Below, in pieces: positions 1 to 6,781 of a stretch of DNA of 7,168 nt. Below the pieces are notes generated by a model that was given only the letters and a program-made list of their open reading frames with translations, did no database searches and was not told the origin of the DNA. A program made the position numbers and the translations under genes. The stretch's first letter is position 1. Every line of letters starts with the position of its first letter. The DNA lies in contig CADBXQ010000092.1 of assembly GCA_902798675.1 (NCBI GenBank), positions 1 to 7,168 on the forward strand, written 5' to 3'. The DNA is from Oscillospiraceae bacterium. Its GTDB lineage: Bacteria; Bacillota; Clostridia; Oscillospirales; Ruminococcaceae.

Positions 1-33
1 AATTAATCTATAAAACGATAAAAATATTGAAAT

Positions 34-777
34 TTAGCTGTTTTTATATGCACTGCAAACTTCATCCACCCCGCCAATCATCCGAATCTTCCCCTTTTCA
101 AGCCACATCACTTTATTACACAAAGCCTCGATTTGCTCGATAGAATGGGAAACCAAGATTATTGTCGTTCCGCCTTCCATCATCTCCTCTATTCGCTTAT
201 TGCATTTTTCCTGAAACTGAAAATCGCCAACAGCCAATATCTCGTCAACAATTAAAATCTCCGGCCGAACCATTGTCGCAACCGAAAACGCAATTCGTGC
301 AACCATTCCTGAAGAATAATTTTTCATTGGAACATCTAAAAAATTCTGCATTTCGGAAAATTCAACTATATCATCAAATTTTTCCTTCATTATTTTTCGC
401 GAATGTCCTAAAACAGCGCCATTTAAATATATGTTCTCTCGCGCTGTCAACTCCAGGTCAAATCCGGCCCCAAGCTCAATCAGAGGGGCTATTGTCCCTT
501 TAACAAAAACTTTGCCCTTTGTTGGCTTTAAAATTCCAGAAATAATTTTTAGAGTCGTGCTTTTGCCAGACCCATTTAAACCAACTATTCCAAAAACATC
601 GCCCCTGCATATTTTAAAACTGATATTTTCAAGCGCAACATATTTTTTAAAAAATAGCTGTCTTTTTAATAATTTAATAAAATATTCCTTTAAGCTGTCT
701 AATTTTTCACCACTCATATTAAAATGCATCGAAACATTATCAAGCGAAACAATCACTTTTTCATCGCTAGTATTCAT
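34..777 (-). CDS. wzt: ABC polysaccharide export ATPase (Wzt-like, short form)
   Basis: The ATP-hydrolysing partner of the permease. Numbered from the ATG at 777 (247 residues): Walker A GLNGSGKST (66-74), an ELGAGFDLELTARENIYLNG segment typical of Wzt/TagH/KpsT (101-120), ABC signature YSSGM (154-158), Walker B ILIVDE (174-179) followed by ILAVGD, and the H-loop histidine in VSHS (H211). An ATG at 807 would add ten residues and lies 2 nt after the permease stop but has no Shine-Dalgarno sequence; the 777 ATG has GGGGAAGGA 12 nt upstream and gives the usual N-terminus, so it is preferred. The protein ends shortly after the nucleotide-binding domain and lacks the C-terminal carbohydrate-binding domain found in long Wzt proteins. 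The 33 bases after its stop contain no terminator. Confidence 0.92.
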   Translation of the reverse strand: MNTSDEKVIVSLDNVSMHFNMSGEKLDSLKEYFIKLLKRQLFFKKYVALENISFKICRGDVFGIVGLNGSGKSTTLKIISGILKPTKGKVFVKGTIAPLIELGAGFDLELTARENIYLNGAVLGHSRKIMKEKFDDIVEFSEMQNFLDVPMKNYSSGMVARIAFSVATMVRPEILIVDEILAVGDFQFQEKCNKRIEEMMEGGTTIILVSHSIEQIEALCNKVMWLEKGKIRMIGGVDEVCSAYKNS

Positions 778-809
778 AACAATTTTTATTCCTTCCCCAA
801 AAACCATAA

Positions 810-1610
810 CTATATGTGAAGTATAAAACGATCCTGAACTTTTTTAAACAACAAAAGTCCTCCGGATAAAACACTAAAACAAATAACAAAACTCAGAAAA
901 AAATGACTCATGTCCGGAATTATTCCATTAATCATTAAATTTCGAAAGTCATCAACAAAATAAAACATGGGATTTAGCCTAATGACCCACTCAAGCCCAT
1001 GATTTTTCAAAAGCTCAGCCGGATACATTATCGGAGTTGCATACATCCAAATTGTCGTTATGACGTTCCAAATATGCATAATATCCCTGAAAAACACAGC
1101 TAGCGCAGAAAGAATTAGCCCAACGCCAACAGTGAAGATGAAGGTGAAGAACATGGGAATGAAAATCAAAAACATCGTGATGTGTGGACAAATGTCCCCT
1201 TGTATAACGTAAAACCCAACAACCATCAGCATCGCTATTGACGACAGCAGCATGTTTATAAAGGAAAATGCGCACTTTTCAAGCGCAAAAATATATTTTG
1301 GAATATAGACTTTTTTAATCAGAGACGCGTTCATAATAACCGATGTCATTGAGCTGCTTGTCGCTTCTGACAAAAAACTAAAAAGCGTTGAGCCGGTGAT
1401 ATAGTAGTCTGCAAAGGGCATGTCTGAAGGGGGGCTTTTGAGCAAAATTGAAAACATGGAGGTTATAACAATCATTATGAGCAGCGGATTTAACATGCTC
1501 CAAACAATTCCCAAAAAAGACCTTCGATATTTTAATTTAAAATCTCGAGCTGTCAGCTCAATGAGAAGCGGAATAAACCGAACAAAATCTCGCCAATATG
1601 CCTTTAACAA
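810..1610 (-). CDS. wzm: ABC-2 type polysaccharide export permease (Wzm-like)
   Basis: A 266-residue inner-membrane subunit of an ABC exporter that would move a lipid-linked glycan out of the cytoplasm with its ATPase partner, encoded next. It has the signature of the Wzm/TagG/KpsM group: an N-terminal amphipathic segment, RDFKLKYRRSFLGIVWSMLNP (22-42), then about six hydrophobic segments at roughly 37-57, 68-85, 112-137, 145-172, 182-198 and 236-256. The family's YATPIMYP (190-197) and LNPMFYFVDDFRN (212-224) are present. The start is TTG at 1610 behind GGAGG. The stop is 2 nt from the first possible start of the ATPase gene, so the pair is tightly coupled. The substrate is probably the rhamnose-containing glycan built by the upstream genes; a wall teichoic acid or other glycan cannot be excluded from sequence. 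Confidence 0.9.
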   Translation of the reverse strand: MLKAYWRDFVRFIPLLIELTARDFKLKYRRSFLGIVWSMLNPLLIMIVITSMFSILLKSPPSDMPFADYYITGSTLFSFLSEATSSSMTSVIMNASLIKKVYIPKYIFALEKCAFSFINMLLSSIAMLMVVGFYVIQGDICPHITMFLIFIPMFFTFIFTVGVGLILSALAVFFRDIMHIWNVITTIWMYATPIMYPAELLKNHGLEWVIRLNPMFYFVDDFRNLMINGIIPDMSHFFLSFVICFSVLSGGLLLFKKVQDRFILHI

Positions 1611-1619
1611 AACAATTTT

Positions 1620-1624
1620 CCTCC
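1620..1624 (-). promoter_or_regulatory. ribosome binding site for the TTG start of the permease
   Basis: GGAGG on the minus strand lies 9 nt before the TTG at 1610. This ideal spacing, and the lack of any in-frame ATG nearby upstream of the conserved sequence, supports the non-ATG start. Confidence 0.7.
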
Positions 1625-1629
1625 AAAAC

Positions 1630-2181
1630 CTAAAATTTTATGTCTTTGAGCAGAGGATTTTGAGTGTCTTTTTCTGAAAGCAGCGGGTTCACCCCGTCAA
1701 TTATCGGCCAATCAACCCCAATCTCAGGATCGTTCCACAAAATCGCGCCCTCATCTTCAGGATGATATAAATTCGTGACCTGATACTCAAACCTTGCAAA
1801 GTCCGTCAGGACGTAAAACCCATGCGCAAAACCCTCTGGAATATAAAATTCTCGAAAATTCGACCCCGACAAAAAAACCCCGTGCCACTTGCCAAAAGTC
1901 TTTGAACCAGGGCGTATGTCGACAGCAACGTCAAAAACTTCGCCTTCAATGCAGCGAACAAGCTTTCCCTGAGGAAATTTTTTTTGAAAATGAAGTCCTC
2001 TCAAAACGCCCTTTGTCGACTTTGATTCATTCGACTGGACAAATTTCATCCTAAGCCCCTCTTTAAAAAAATCCGCTTGATTATATGTTTCCATGAAATA
2101 TCCTCTTGAATCCCCAAATGGCTCAACATCTATAATTCTCAGTCCCTCGATATTCGTCTTTTGAAACCTAAACCTTCCCAT
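1630..2181 (-). CDS. rmlC: dTDP-4-dehydrorhamnose 3,5-epimerase
   Basis: Third step of the dTDP-L-rhamnose pathway: double epimerisation at C3 and C5 of the 4-keto sugar. The protein is a 183-residue cupin of the RmlC family, which acts as a dimer (family knowledge). Visible hallmarks are GDSRGYFMETYNQADF (23-38), QSNESKSTKGVLRGLHFQ (49-66) with the catalytic histidine at H64, QGKLVRCIEGEVFDVAVDIR (71-90), FYIPEGFAHGFYVL (112-125) and the C-terminal AILWNDPEIGVDWP (146-159). Length and motifs are normal. The ATG at 2181 follows AAAGGAG by 9 nt, a strong ribosome binding site that overlaps the rmlB stop, so rmlC translation is set up independently of the damaged rmlB. It ends 19 nt before the permease start. 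The symbol rfbC is also used. Confidence 0.95.
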   Translation of the reverse strand: MGRFRFQKTNIEGLRIIDVEPFGDSRGYFMETYNQADFFKEGLRMKFVQSNESKSTKGVLRGLHFQKKFPQGKLVRCIEGEVFDVAVDIRPGSKTFGKWHGVFLSGSNFREFYIPEGFAHGFYVLTDFARFEYQVTNLYHPEDEGAILWNDPEIGVDWPIIDGVNPLLSEKDTQNPLLKDIKF

Positions 2182-2195
2182 TCAAAAATTCTCCT

Positions 2196-2720
2196 TTATT
2201 TTTCCGAATACATTTTGTAATAATAATTTTGATACTGGCCAGAAGTGATATTTTTCATCCACGACATATTTTTTAAATACCAGTCTATTGTCTTTTTGAT
2301 TCCAACGTCAAATGTCGTTTCAGGGCTCCATCCAAGGTCTTTTTTGATTTTGTCGGGAGCGATTCCATAGCGGCGATCATGGCCTTTTCTGTCTGTAACG
2401 TGTTTTATCAGATGTTCTCCAACTTTGGAATCAACATTTTCTTTGATATATTTTACTATAGTTTTAACAATTTTAATGTTTGTTCGCTCGTTGTGGCCCC
2501 CGATATTATAAACCTCGCCAAGCTTTCCGGAAGATATAACCATGTCAATCGCCTTGCAGTGATCCTCAACATATAGCCAATCGCGAACCTGAAGCCCATC
2601 TCCATAGACCGGTAGATCCCTATGCTCCAAAGCGTTATTTATGACAAGCGGTATTAATTTCTCGGGAAATTGAAAAGGACCATAGTTGTTTGAACATCTG
2701 GTTATGTTGACAGGGAATTT
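2196..2720 (-). pseudogene. rmlB: 3' fragment of rmlB in the shifted frame
   Basis: This is the C-terminal half of RmlB, 174 residues from KFPVNITRCSNNYG to the TAA at 2196, and it belongs to the broken gene above. It carries FPEKLIPLVINNAL, GDGLQVRDWLYVEDHCKA, YNIGGHNERTN, DRKGHDRRYG and GWSPETTFDVG, all conserved substrate-binding and C-terminal features. No ATG with a ribosome binding site precedes it; the frame is open only back to a TAA at 2751-2753, and the best start within it is a TTG at 2630 inside conserved sequence. Independent translation is doubtful, and alone it lacks both the NAD-binding domain and the catalytic residues. The downstream rmlC follows at 14 nt, so the operon order is intact. 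Confidence 0.8.
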
Positions 2721-3136
2721 GACACCTCGTCTGTTGAAACCTGCAAATATTTAACGCCGTCTTTATATATATCATCGCCAACAGTCCACGCCTTCCTCGC
2801 CGCGCAAAGAAGAGTTGACGTTCCCAAAACATTAGTTTGCAAAAAAATTTGGGGGTTTTTAATGCTTCGATCAACATGGCTCTCAGCCGCAAAATTAACA
2901 ACATAATCCACGTCATTTTCCTCAAAAATTCGATCCAATCCCGCCCCGTCGCATATATCCAATTGAACAAATTTATAATTCGGATTTTTTTCAACAGATT
3001 TTAAATTTTCTAAATTACCCGCATATGTTAAACTATCAACATTAATAATTCTAATATTATCATATTTATTAAGCATATATATTATAAAATTTGACCCAAT
3101 AAATCCCGCTCCGCCAGTGACTAAATAAGTTTTCAT
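2196..3136 (-). pseudogene. rmlB: dTDP-glucose 4,6-dehydratase, broken by an internal deletion with frameshift
   Basis: RmlB converts dTDP-glucose to dTDP-4-keto-6-deoxyglucose, step two of the rhamnose pathway. The 5' part starts at ATG 3136 with AAAGGA 9 nt upstream and encodes 138 normal residues: NAD motif TGGAGFIGSN (7-16), NFAAESHVDRSI and the catalytic STDEV (134-138). The reading frame then jumps: the bases after about 2722 resume the family sequence in another frame with KFPVNITRCSNNYGPF. The intervening segment, which in intact RmlB runs from YG through YSASKAS to the end of the following helix, is absent. Comparison with the family suggests about 40 codons are missing, and the frame change shows that 3n+1 bases were lost. 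The missing part holds the catalytic YxxxK. The pieces total about 312 residues against roughly 350 in intact relatives. A true mutation or an assembly deletion are both possible. The symbol rfbB is also used. Confidence 0.88.
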
Positions 3137-4009
3137 ATTTTTTAATCCTTTGAGCGCCTCCTGCCACGGCCTGAACTGGTCTCCAACAGTTAGCCCAAGC
3201 ATGAAGTTTTTAAGGGAAGAATACTGCGGACGGGGGGCAGGCCTTGGAAATTCGTCAGTTGAGCAGGGGCAAACGGTTGCGTCTATTTCAAAATTTTTAA
3301 CTATTTCACACGCAAAGTCAAACCATGAGCACTCTCCTTTTCCTGTGCAATGATATATTCCATATTCGTTTGTTTTCAAAAGTTTGCAGATATGCCAAGC
3401 GAGGTCAACAGCATTTGTCGGATTGCCTATCTGGTCATTAACAACCTTTAAAAATCCCTTTTCCCTTCCAGCTTTAACTATGGTCTTGACAAAATTATTG
3501 CCTTCATATCCATAAAGCCACGCAGTTCTGAGAATAAACCACTTGTTTGAAAAATTTTTAACATATTGCTCACCGAGATTTTTACTGAACCCATACACAC
3601 TTCGCGGAGACGCAGAATCAGTTTCAACATATGGAGATTTTTTGCAGCCATCAAAAACATAGTCGGTTGAAATCTGGACAAGTTTTGCTCCAACATTTTC
3701 ACACGCAACCGCCAAATTTCTCGGCCCCAAAGCGTTTATTTTGAAAGCTCGCTCAGGGTCAGTTTCACATCCATCAACATTCGTCATAGCTGCGCAGTTA
3801 ATCACAGCATATGGCCTGGCATTTTCAACAAATTCATAAACGCTTTGCGCATCGCATATGTCTAGATCAGCCAAATCAGCAGCAATAACTTGGACATCTT
3901 TGTAAAAATCGTCAAGCTGCCCAAGCTCAGATTGGCCGTTTTTTATGGTTTTAACAAGTTCTGTTCCAAGCTGGCCTTTTGCGCCAGTCACGATAATTTT
4001 ACACACCAA
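2702..4009 (-). CDS. rmlD: dTDP-4-dehydrorhamnose reductase (RmlD) reading in frame into an RmlB N-terminal half
   Basis: Residues 1-291 of this 435-residue frame are a full RmlD, the NAD(P)H-dependent reductase that makes dTDP-L-rhamnose in the last pathway step. It has the Rossmann motif TGAKGQLG (8-15), the family segment CAAMTNVDGCETDPERAF, STDYVFDG, the catalytic YGFSK and the ending PRPQYSSLKNFML. With no stop codon, the frame then runs through LKGLKN into the RmlB start (residue 292, ATG at 3136), continues for 138 RmlB residues to STDEV, adds six out-of-frame residues and ends at TAA. The start is TTG at 4009, 8 nt after a GAGGGAG site; GTG at 4006 is an alternative. RmlD is normally a separate protein of about 280-300 residues, and one A less in the tract 3138-3143 would end it at TGA there. 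The RmlD part should be active if the fused tail does not destabilise it. Confidence 0.88.
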   Translation of the reverse strand: MVCKIIVTGAKGQLGTELVKTIKNGQSELGQLDDFYKDVQVIAADLADLDICDAQSVYEFVENARPYAVINCAAMTNVDGCETDPERAFKINALGPRNLAVACENVGAKLVQISTDYVFDGCKKSPYVETDSASPRSVYGFSKNLGEQYVKNFSNKWFILRTAWLYGYEGNNFVKTIVKAGREKGFLKVVNDQIGNPTNAVDLAWHICKLLKTNEYGIYHCTGKGECSWFDFACEIVKNFEIDATVCPCSTDEFPRPAPRPQYSSLKNFMLGLTVGDQFRPWQEALKGLKNMKTYLVTGGAGFIGSNFIIYMLNKYDNIRIINVDSLTYAGNLENLKSVEKNPNYKFVQLDICDGAGLDRIFEENDVDYVVNFAAESHVDRSIKNPQIFLQTNVLGTSTLLCAARKAWTVGDDIYKDGVKYLQVSTDEVSNSLST

Positions 4010-4026
4010 AAAAGCATCTCCCTCAT

Positions 4027-4905
4027 CTATAAAACGTTTTTTCCACTTGCAACTTCGATCAAATATTTTCCATAGTCATTTTTACTCATGGATTCTCCCA
4101 ATTTCAAAAGCTGTTTTTGGCTTATAAAACCGTTGCAGTAGGCTATTTCTTCCAAACAAGCAACAAACAAGCCTTGACGAGTCTGGACAGCTTCAATAAA
4201 GTTCGCAGCATCAAGCATAGCCCTGTGAGTTCCGGTGTCTAGCCAAGCCATCCCTCGTCCCAAAATTTCAACTTTGAGGCTTCCTCGTTTCAAATATTCA
4301 TTGTTAATAGAGGTTATTTCAAGCTCTCCACGCGCGGACGGAACAACATTTTTCGCAATATTTACAACGTCATTATCATAAAAATATAATCCCGGAACAG
4401 CATAGCTGGATTTAGGATTTTTAGGCTTTTCTTCAATCGCAACAACCGTTCCATCCTCGTCAAAATCAACAACTCCAAACGCACTTGGATTGCTAACGTG
4501 ATATCCAAATATTGTTGCTCCAGACTTTATTGAAGCCGCCCGTTTTAGCGAATCTGAAAATCTGTTGCCGTAAAATATATTGTCCCCCAAAACCAAACAC
4601 ACATTGTCATTTTCAATAAAATCTTCCCCGAGGATAAACGCCTCCGCCAAACCTTTCGGCTCGCGCTGAACTTGATATGAAAACCTGACCCCAAGCTGGC
4701 TTCCATCCCCAAGCAGCTCCTCAAAAAGCCCAACATCTCGCGGAGTTGAAATAATCAAAATGTCGCGTATTCCAGCAAGCATCAGAGTTGAAATTGGGTA
4801 ATATATCATGGGTTTATCATAGACAGTCAGCATTTGCTTCGAACAAGCCCTGGTTGATGGATATAACCTGGTCCCCGATCCTCCGGCCAAAACGATTCCT
4901 TTCAT
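4027..4905 (-). CDS. rmlA: glucose-1-phosphate thymidylyltransferase
   Basis: First enzyme of dTDP-L-rhamnose synthesis: it joins glucose-1-phosphate and dTTP into dTDP-glucose and pyrophosphate in the cytoplasm. Starting at the ATG at 4905 it is 292 residues, the normal family length. Visible motifs are the nucleotide-binding loop GGSGTRLYPSTRACSKQ (8-24), VYDKPMIYYP (28-37), the metal-binding aspartate in LVLGDN (D108), a later EEKPKNPKSSYAVPGLYFYD segment and the C-terminal GRGMAWLDTGTH with its sugar-binding context. Nothing in the sequence looks damaged. It is the third gene of the operon, 36 nt after the second glycosyltransferase, and rmlD starts 17 nt after its TAG stop. RmlA is commonly feedback-inhibited by dTDP-rhamnose; that is family knowledge, not visible here. 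The symbol rfbA is also used. Confidence 0.95.
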   Translation of the reverse strand: MKGIVLAGGSGTRLYPSTRACSKQMLTVYDKPMIYYPISTLMLAGIRDILIISTPRDVGLFEELLGDGSQLGVRFSYQVQREPKGLAEAFILGEDFIENDNVCLVLGDNIFYGNRFSDSLKRAASIKSGATIFGYHVSNPSAFGVVDFDEDGTVVAIEEKPKNPKSSYAVPGLYFYDNDVVNIAKNVVPSARGELEITSINNEYLKRGSLKVEILGRGMAWLDTGTHRAMLDAANFIEAVQTRQGLFVACLEEIAYCNGFISQKQLLKLGESMSKNDYGKYLIEVASGKNVL

Positions 4906-4916
4906 TTTCAAAAAAA

Positions 4917-4923
4917 CCACCTC
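4917..4923 (-). promoter_or_regulatory. ribosome binding site deciding the rmlA start
   Basis: GAGGTGG on the minus strand lies 11 nt before the ATG at 4905. A GTG at 4920 in the same frame overlaps this site and has no Shine-Dalgarno sequence of its own, and it would add five residues (MVFLK) ahead of the conserved N-terminus. The ATG is therefore preferred. Confidence 0.65.
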
Positions 4924-4941
4924 AACAAAAAATTTAAGCGT

Positions 4942-5865
4942 TTATATGTATATAATCTGCCCCAACTTTCTGAAAAATCCATGCTTTAAAAAGCCTCCAT
5001 AAACAAGCTTTGAAACCCTCTGCAGCTTATTTCCATGGCCAACTTGCAAATAACTCTCAAGCAGCTTTTTTTGATCTGGCGACAAAATTTTTCTGTATCG
5101 ATTTAAAAACGAACGACACTGGATATATGTTTTCAAAACCGAGCTTTTTATTTCATGTTTGTTTAAAAATCTGTTAAAAACATATGAAATTTTTGACGCA
5201 TTTTTAAATCCAACCTGATTAGCCCCATGCTGACGATATAGAATTGTTGGTCGATTGACAAATTCAATGGCTCCAAAAGCTGATGCAGTAAGCGCAACCC
5301 ACCAGTCGTGAATCACAGCACCCTTTGGAACCGAAGCCGCCATCAAAACAAGCTTTCGATTTAGCATAGCCGCGCACCCCGTGACATTGTTTTGAACAAC
5401 AAGCTGCTTCAAAGTTTTTGCGTTTGGATTGAGCTTTTGCGCCAAAATCATTGACTCCGCCAAAACATTTAAATTTCGATCAACAACTTTTAAGTCGGTG
5501 TGAACGAGGATTGGAAGATCGGGATTTTGAGATTCCTTTTGCTTCATAGCAATCAAAGTCAGCTCTATTTTATCGCAAAGCCAAACATCATCATGATCGC
5601 AAAACATAGCATATTCAGACGTTGACATTTTTAACAATTTAAAAAAATTTAAAGCAGGATTGCCAACATTTCGACTGTTTTTATATAAAACAATTTTTTC
5701 AGGATATTTTTGCTTATATTTTTCTATAATGTTGCATGTTTTGTCAGACGAATAGTCATCAACAATGAGTATTCTCCAGTTTGTATATGTTTGAGAAAAA
5801 ATCGAATCAAGCTGCTGCGCTAAATATTTTTCAGAATTATATACAGCTAGTAATATATCAATCAT
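4942..5865 (-). CDS. GT2 family glycosyltransferase (RgpB/rhamnosyltransferase-like)
   Basis: A 307-residue cytoplasmic GT-A glycosyltransferase. The N-terminus IDILLAVYNSEKYLAQQLDS (2-21) and ILIVDDYSSDKT (32-43) form the nucleotide-binding part. The metal site CDHDDVW is at 89-95, followed by an acceptor-side segment NNVTGCAAMLNRKL (159-172), the candidate catalytic-base region HDWW (186-189) and LYRQHGANQVG (209-219). This pattern is common in enzymes annotated as rhamnosyltransferases of rhamnan and capsule loci. The ATG at 5865 sits in an ATGA overlap with the preceding glycosyltransferase, indicating translational coupling; a weak GGCGGA precedes it. The C-terminal 80 residues are basic and may help membrane association. 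Donor sugar is inferred from context only; other deoxysugars or hexoses are possible. Confidence 0.9.
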   Translation of the reverse strand: MIDILLAVYNSEKYLAQQLDSIFSQTYTNWRILIVDDYSSDKTCNIIEKYKQKYPEKIVLYKNSRNVGNPALNFFKLLKMSTSEYAMFCDHDDVWLCDKIELTLIAMKQKESQNPDLPILVHTDLKVVDRNLNVLAESMILAQKLNPNAKTLKQLVVQNNVTGCAAMLNRKLVLMAASVPKGAVIHDWWVALTASAFGAIEFVNRPTILYRQHGANQVGFKNASKISYVFNRFLNKHEIKSSVLKTYIQCRSFLNRYRKILSPDQKKLLESYLQVGHGNKLQRVSKLVYGGFLKHGFFRKLGQIIYI

Positions 5866-6725
5866 CGCTTTTTTCCGCCATTTCTCAAAAATTTGCGTCT
5901 TGCTAAAAGATATTTCAGCTTTATCCCCAGCTTAACCAAAGCGCCAACCAAAGAATTATATTTAAGTCTATAGTGTTTATCATAAAATATTTGCATACTT
6001 TGATAAAAATGCTTCAAAGAGACCAAACTGCTTGAGCTGCTTTCGCCTTTGAGATGAGTTAAAAAAACCTTGCCATAGTATAAAACCGCAAAGCCTTTTT
6101 GCCGCAGCTTATAACAAAGGTCAATGTCTTCGCCATACATAAAATAGTCTTCGTCAAATCCAGAAACAAACTCAAAAGAATCCCGCCGCATCATTATAAA
6201 CGCTCCTGAAAGGCAGTCGACCTCGGCCACGCTTAGCTGGTCAACAAAAGTTTGATGATATGCGCCGAATTTTTTAGACTCAGGCCATATTTTGTCGAGC
6301 CCAAGAAAATAGTATAAAGAATTTAGCGGCGTTGGAAATCCCCTTTTGCAGCCCGCGTCCAACTCCCCATTTTTGAGAATTTGGCGGACTCCAAGCGCCC
6401 CTATGTCGTTGTTGTTTATCAGTTTATCATACGCTTTGTCTATGGTGTTTTCATTTAAAATTGTGTCTGAATTTAAAAATAAAACACATTTTCCCAAAGC
6501 TTTTTTAGCGCCTATGTTGCAGGCGTTTCCAAAGCCTTTATTAGCAAATCCAGAAAAAATTCGAACTCTTGGATCTGAAAAGCAAAAAACCCCATCACTA
6601 TATGTAGAATTATCTACAACAATAATTTCATATTCCACCTCTTTAACGGTTTCTATAATTGACCTAATCGCATTTTTTGTTATGGAAGCAGTGTTGTGAT
6701 TAACAATTATTATCGATAAATCCAT
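5862..6725 (-). CDS. GT2 family glycosyltransferase, WbbL-like (probable rhamnosyltransferase)
   Basis: A 287-residue GT-A fold enzyme that would transfer a sugar, probably L-rhamnose, from a nucleotide donor to a lipid-linked acceptor at the cytoplasmic membrane. Visible features are the N-terminal strand LSIIIVNHN (3-11), EIIVVDNS (33-40), NKGFGNACNIGAK (62-74), a DxD-type metal site LNSD (84-87), SGAFIMMRR (173-181) and GFDEDYFMYGEDIDLC (189-204), followed by THLKGES (223-229) and a basic C-terminus. This order is typical of WbbL-like rhamnosyltransferases. There is no transmembrane domain. The ATG at 6725 has GGAG 5 nt upstream, and this is the first gene after the promoter. It overlaps the next gene by ATGA. 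Family is secure; the rhamnose donor is inferred from the rml genes in the same operon, and acceptor and linkage are unknown. Confidence 0.9.
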   Translation of the reverse strand: MDLSIIIVNHNTASITKNAIRSIIETVKEVEYEIIVVDNSTYSDGVFCFSDPRVRIFSGFANKGFGNACNIGAKKALGKCVLFLNSDTILNENTIDKAYDKLINNNDIGALGVRQILKNGELDAGCKRGFPTPLNSLYYFLGLDKIWPESKKFGAYHQTFVDQLSVAEVDCLSGAFIMMRRDSFEFVSGFDEDYFMYGEDIDLCYKLRQKGFAVLYYGKVFLTHLKGESSSSSLVSLKHFYQSMQIFYDKHYRLKYNSLVGALVKLGIKLKYLLARRKFLRNGGKKR

Positions 6726-6781
6726 ATATTCTCCATGTTTATAAATATTTTTTTATACAAAATCCCAGACCCCACTCATTC

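Noticed and set aside
1..33. Possible terminator after wzt
   Set aside because: The 33 bases contain AT-rich runs but no convincing stem; the operon more likely continues past the edge.
162..826. Plus-strand open frames opposite wzt
   Set aside because: They are antisense to a clearly conserved ABC ATPase, have no ribosome binding site in a sensible position and encode low-complexity sequence typical of antisense frames in AT-rich genes.
2196..2720. Programmed frameshifting that would rescue RmlB
   Set aside because: Frameshifting could restore the downstream frame but not the missing catalytic block, so it would not give an active enzyme; no slippery sequence is seen near the junction.
2635..2994. 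A 119-codon open frame on the minus strand overlapping the rmlB 5' part
   Set aside because: Its translation has no recognisable family features and lies in a third frame across sequence that encodes conserved RmlB residues; it is an out-of-frame shadow of the broken gene.
4006..4026. An ATG at 4017-4015 just upstream of rmlD as its start
   Set aside because: It is out of frame with RmlD by the TTTTTT run; TTG at 4009 or GTG at 4006 behind GAGGGAG are in frame and better placed.
6346..6699. A 117-codon plus-strand open frame opposite the first glycosyltransferase
   Set aside because: Antisense to conserved GT2 motifs, with no family resemblance and no promoter.
6726..6775. Possible riboswitch, attenuator or JUMPstart/ops element in the operon leader
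   Set aside because: The leader is only about 50 nt, has no GGCGGTAG-type ops core and no stable hairpin that I can see by eye.
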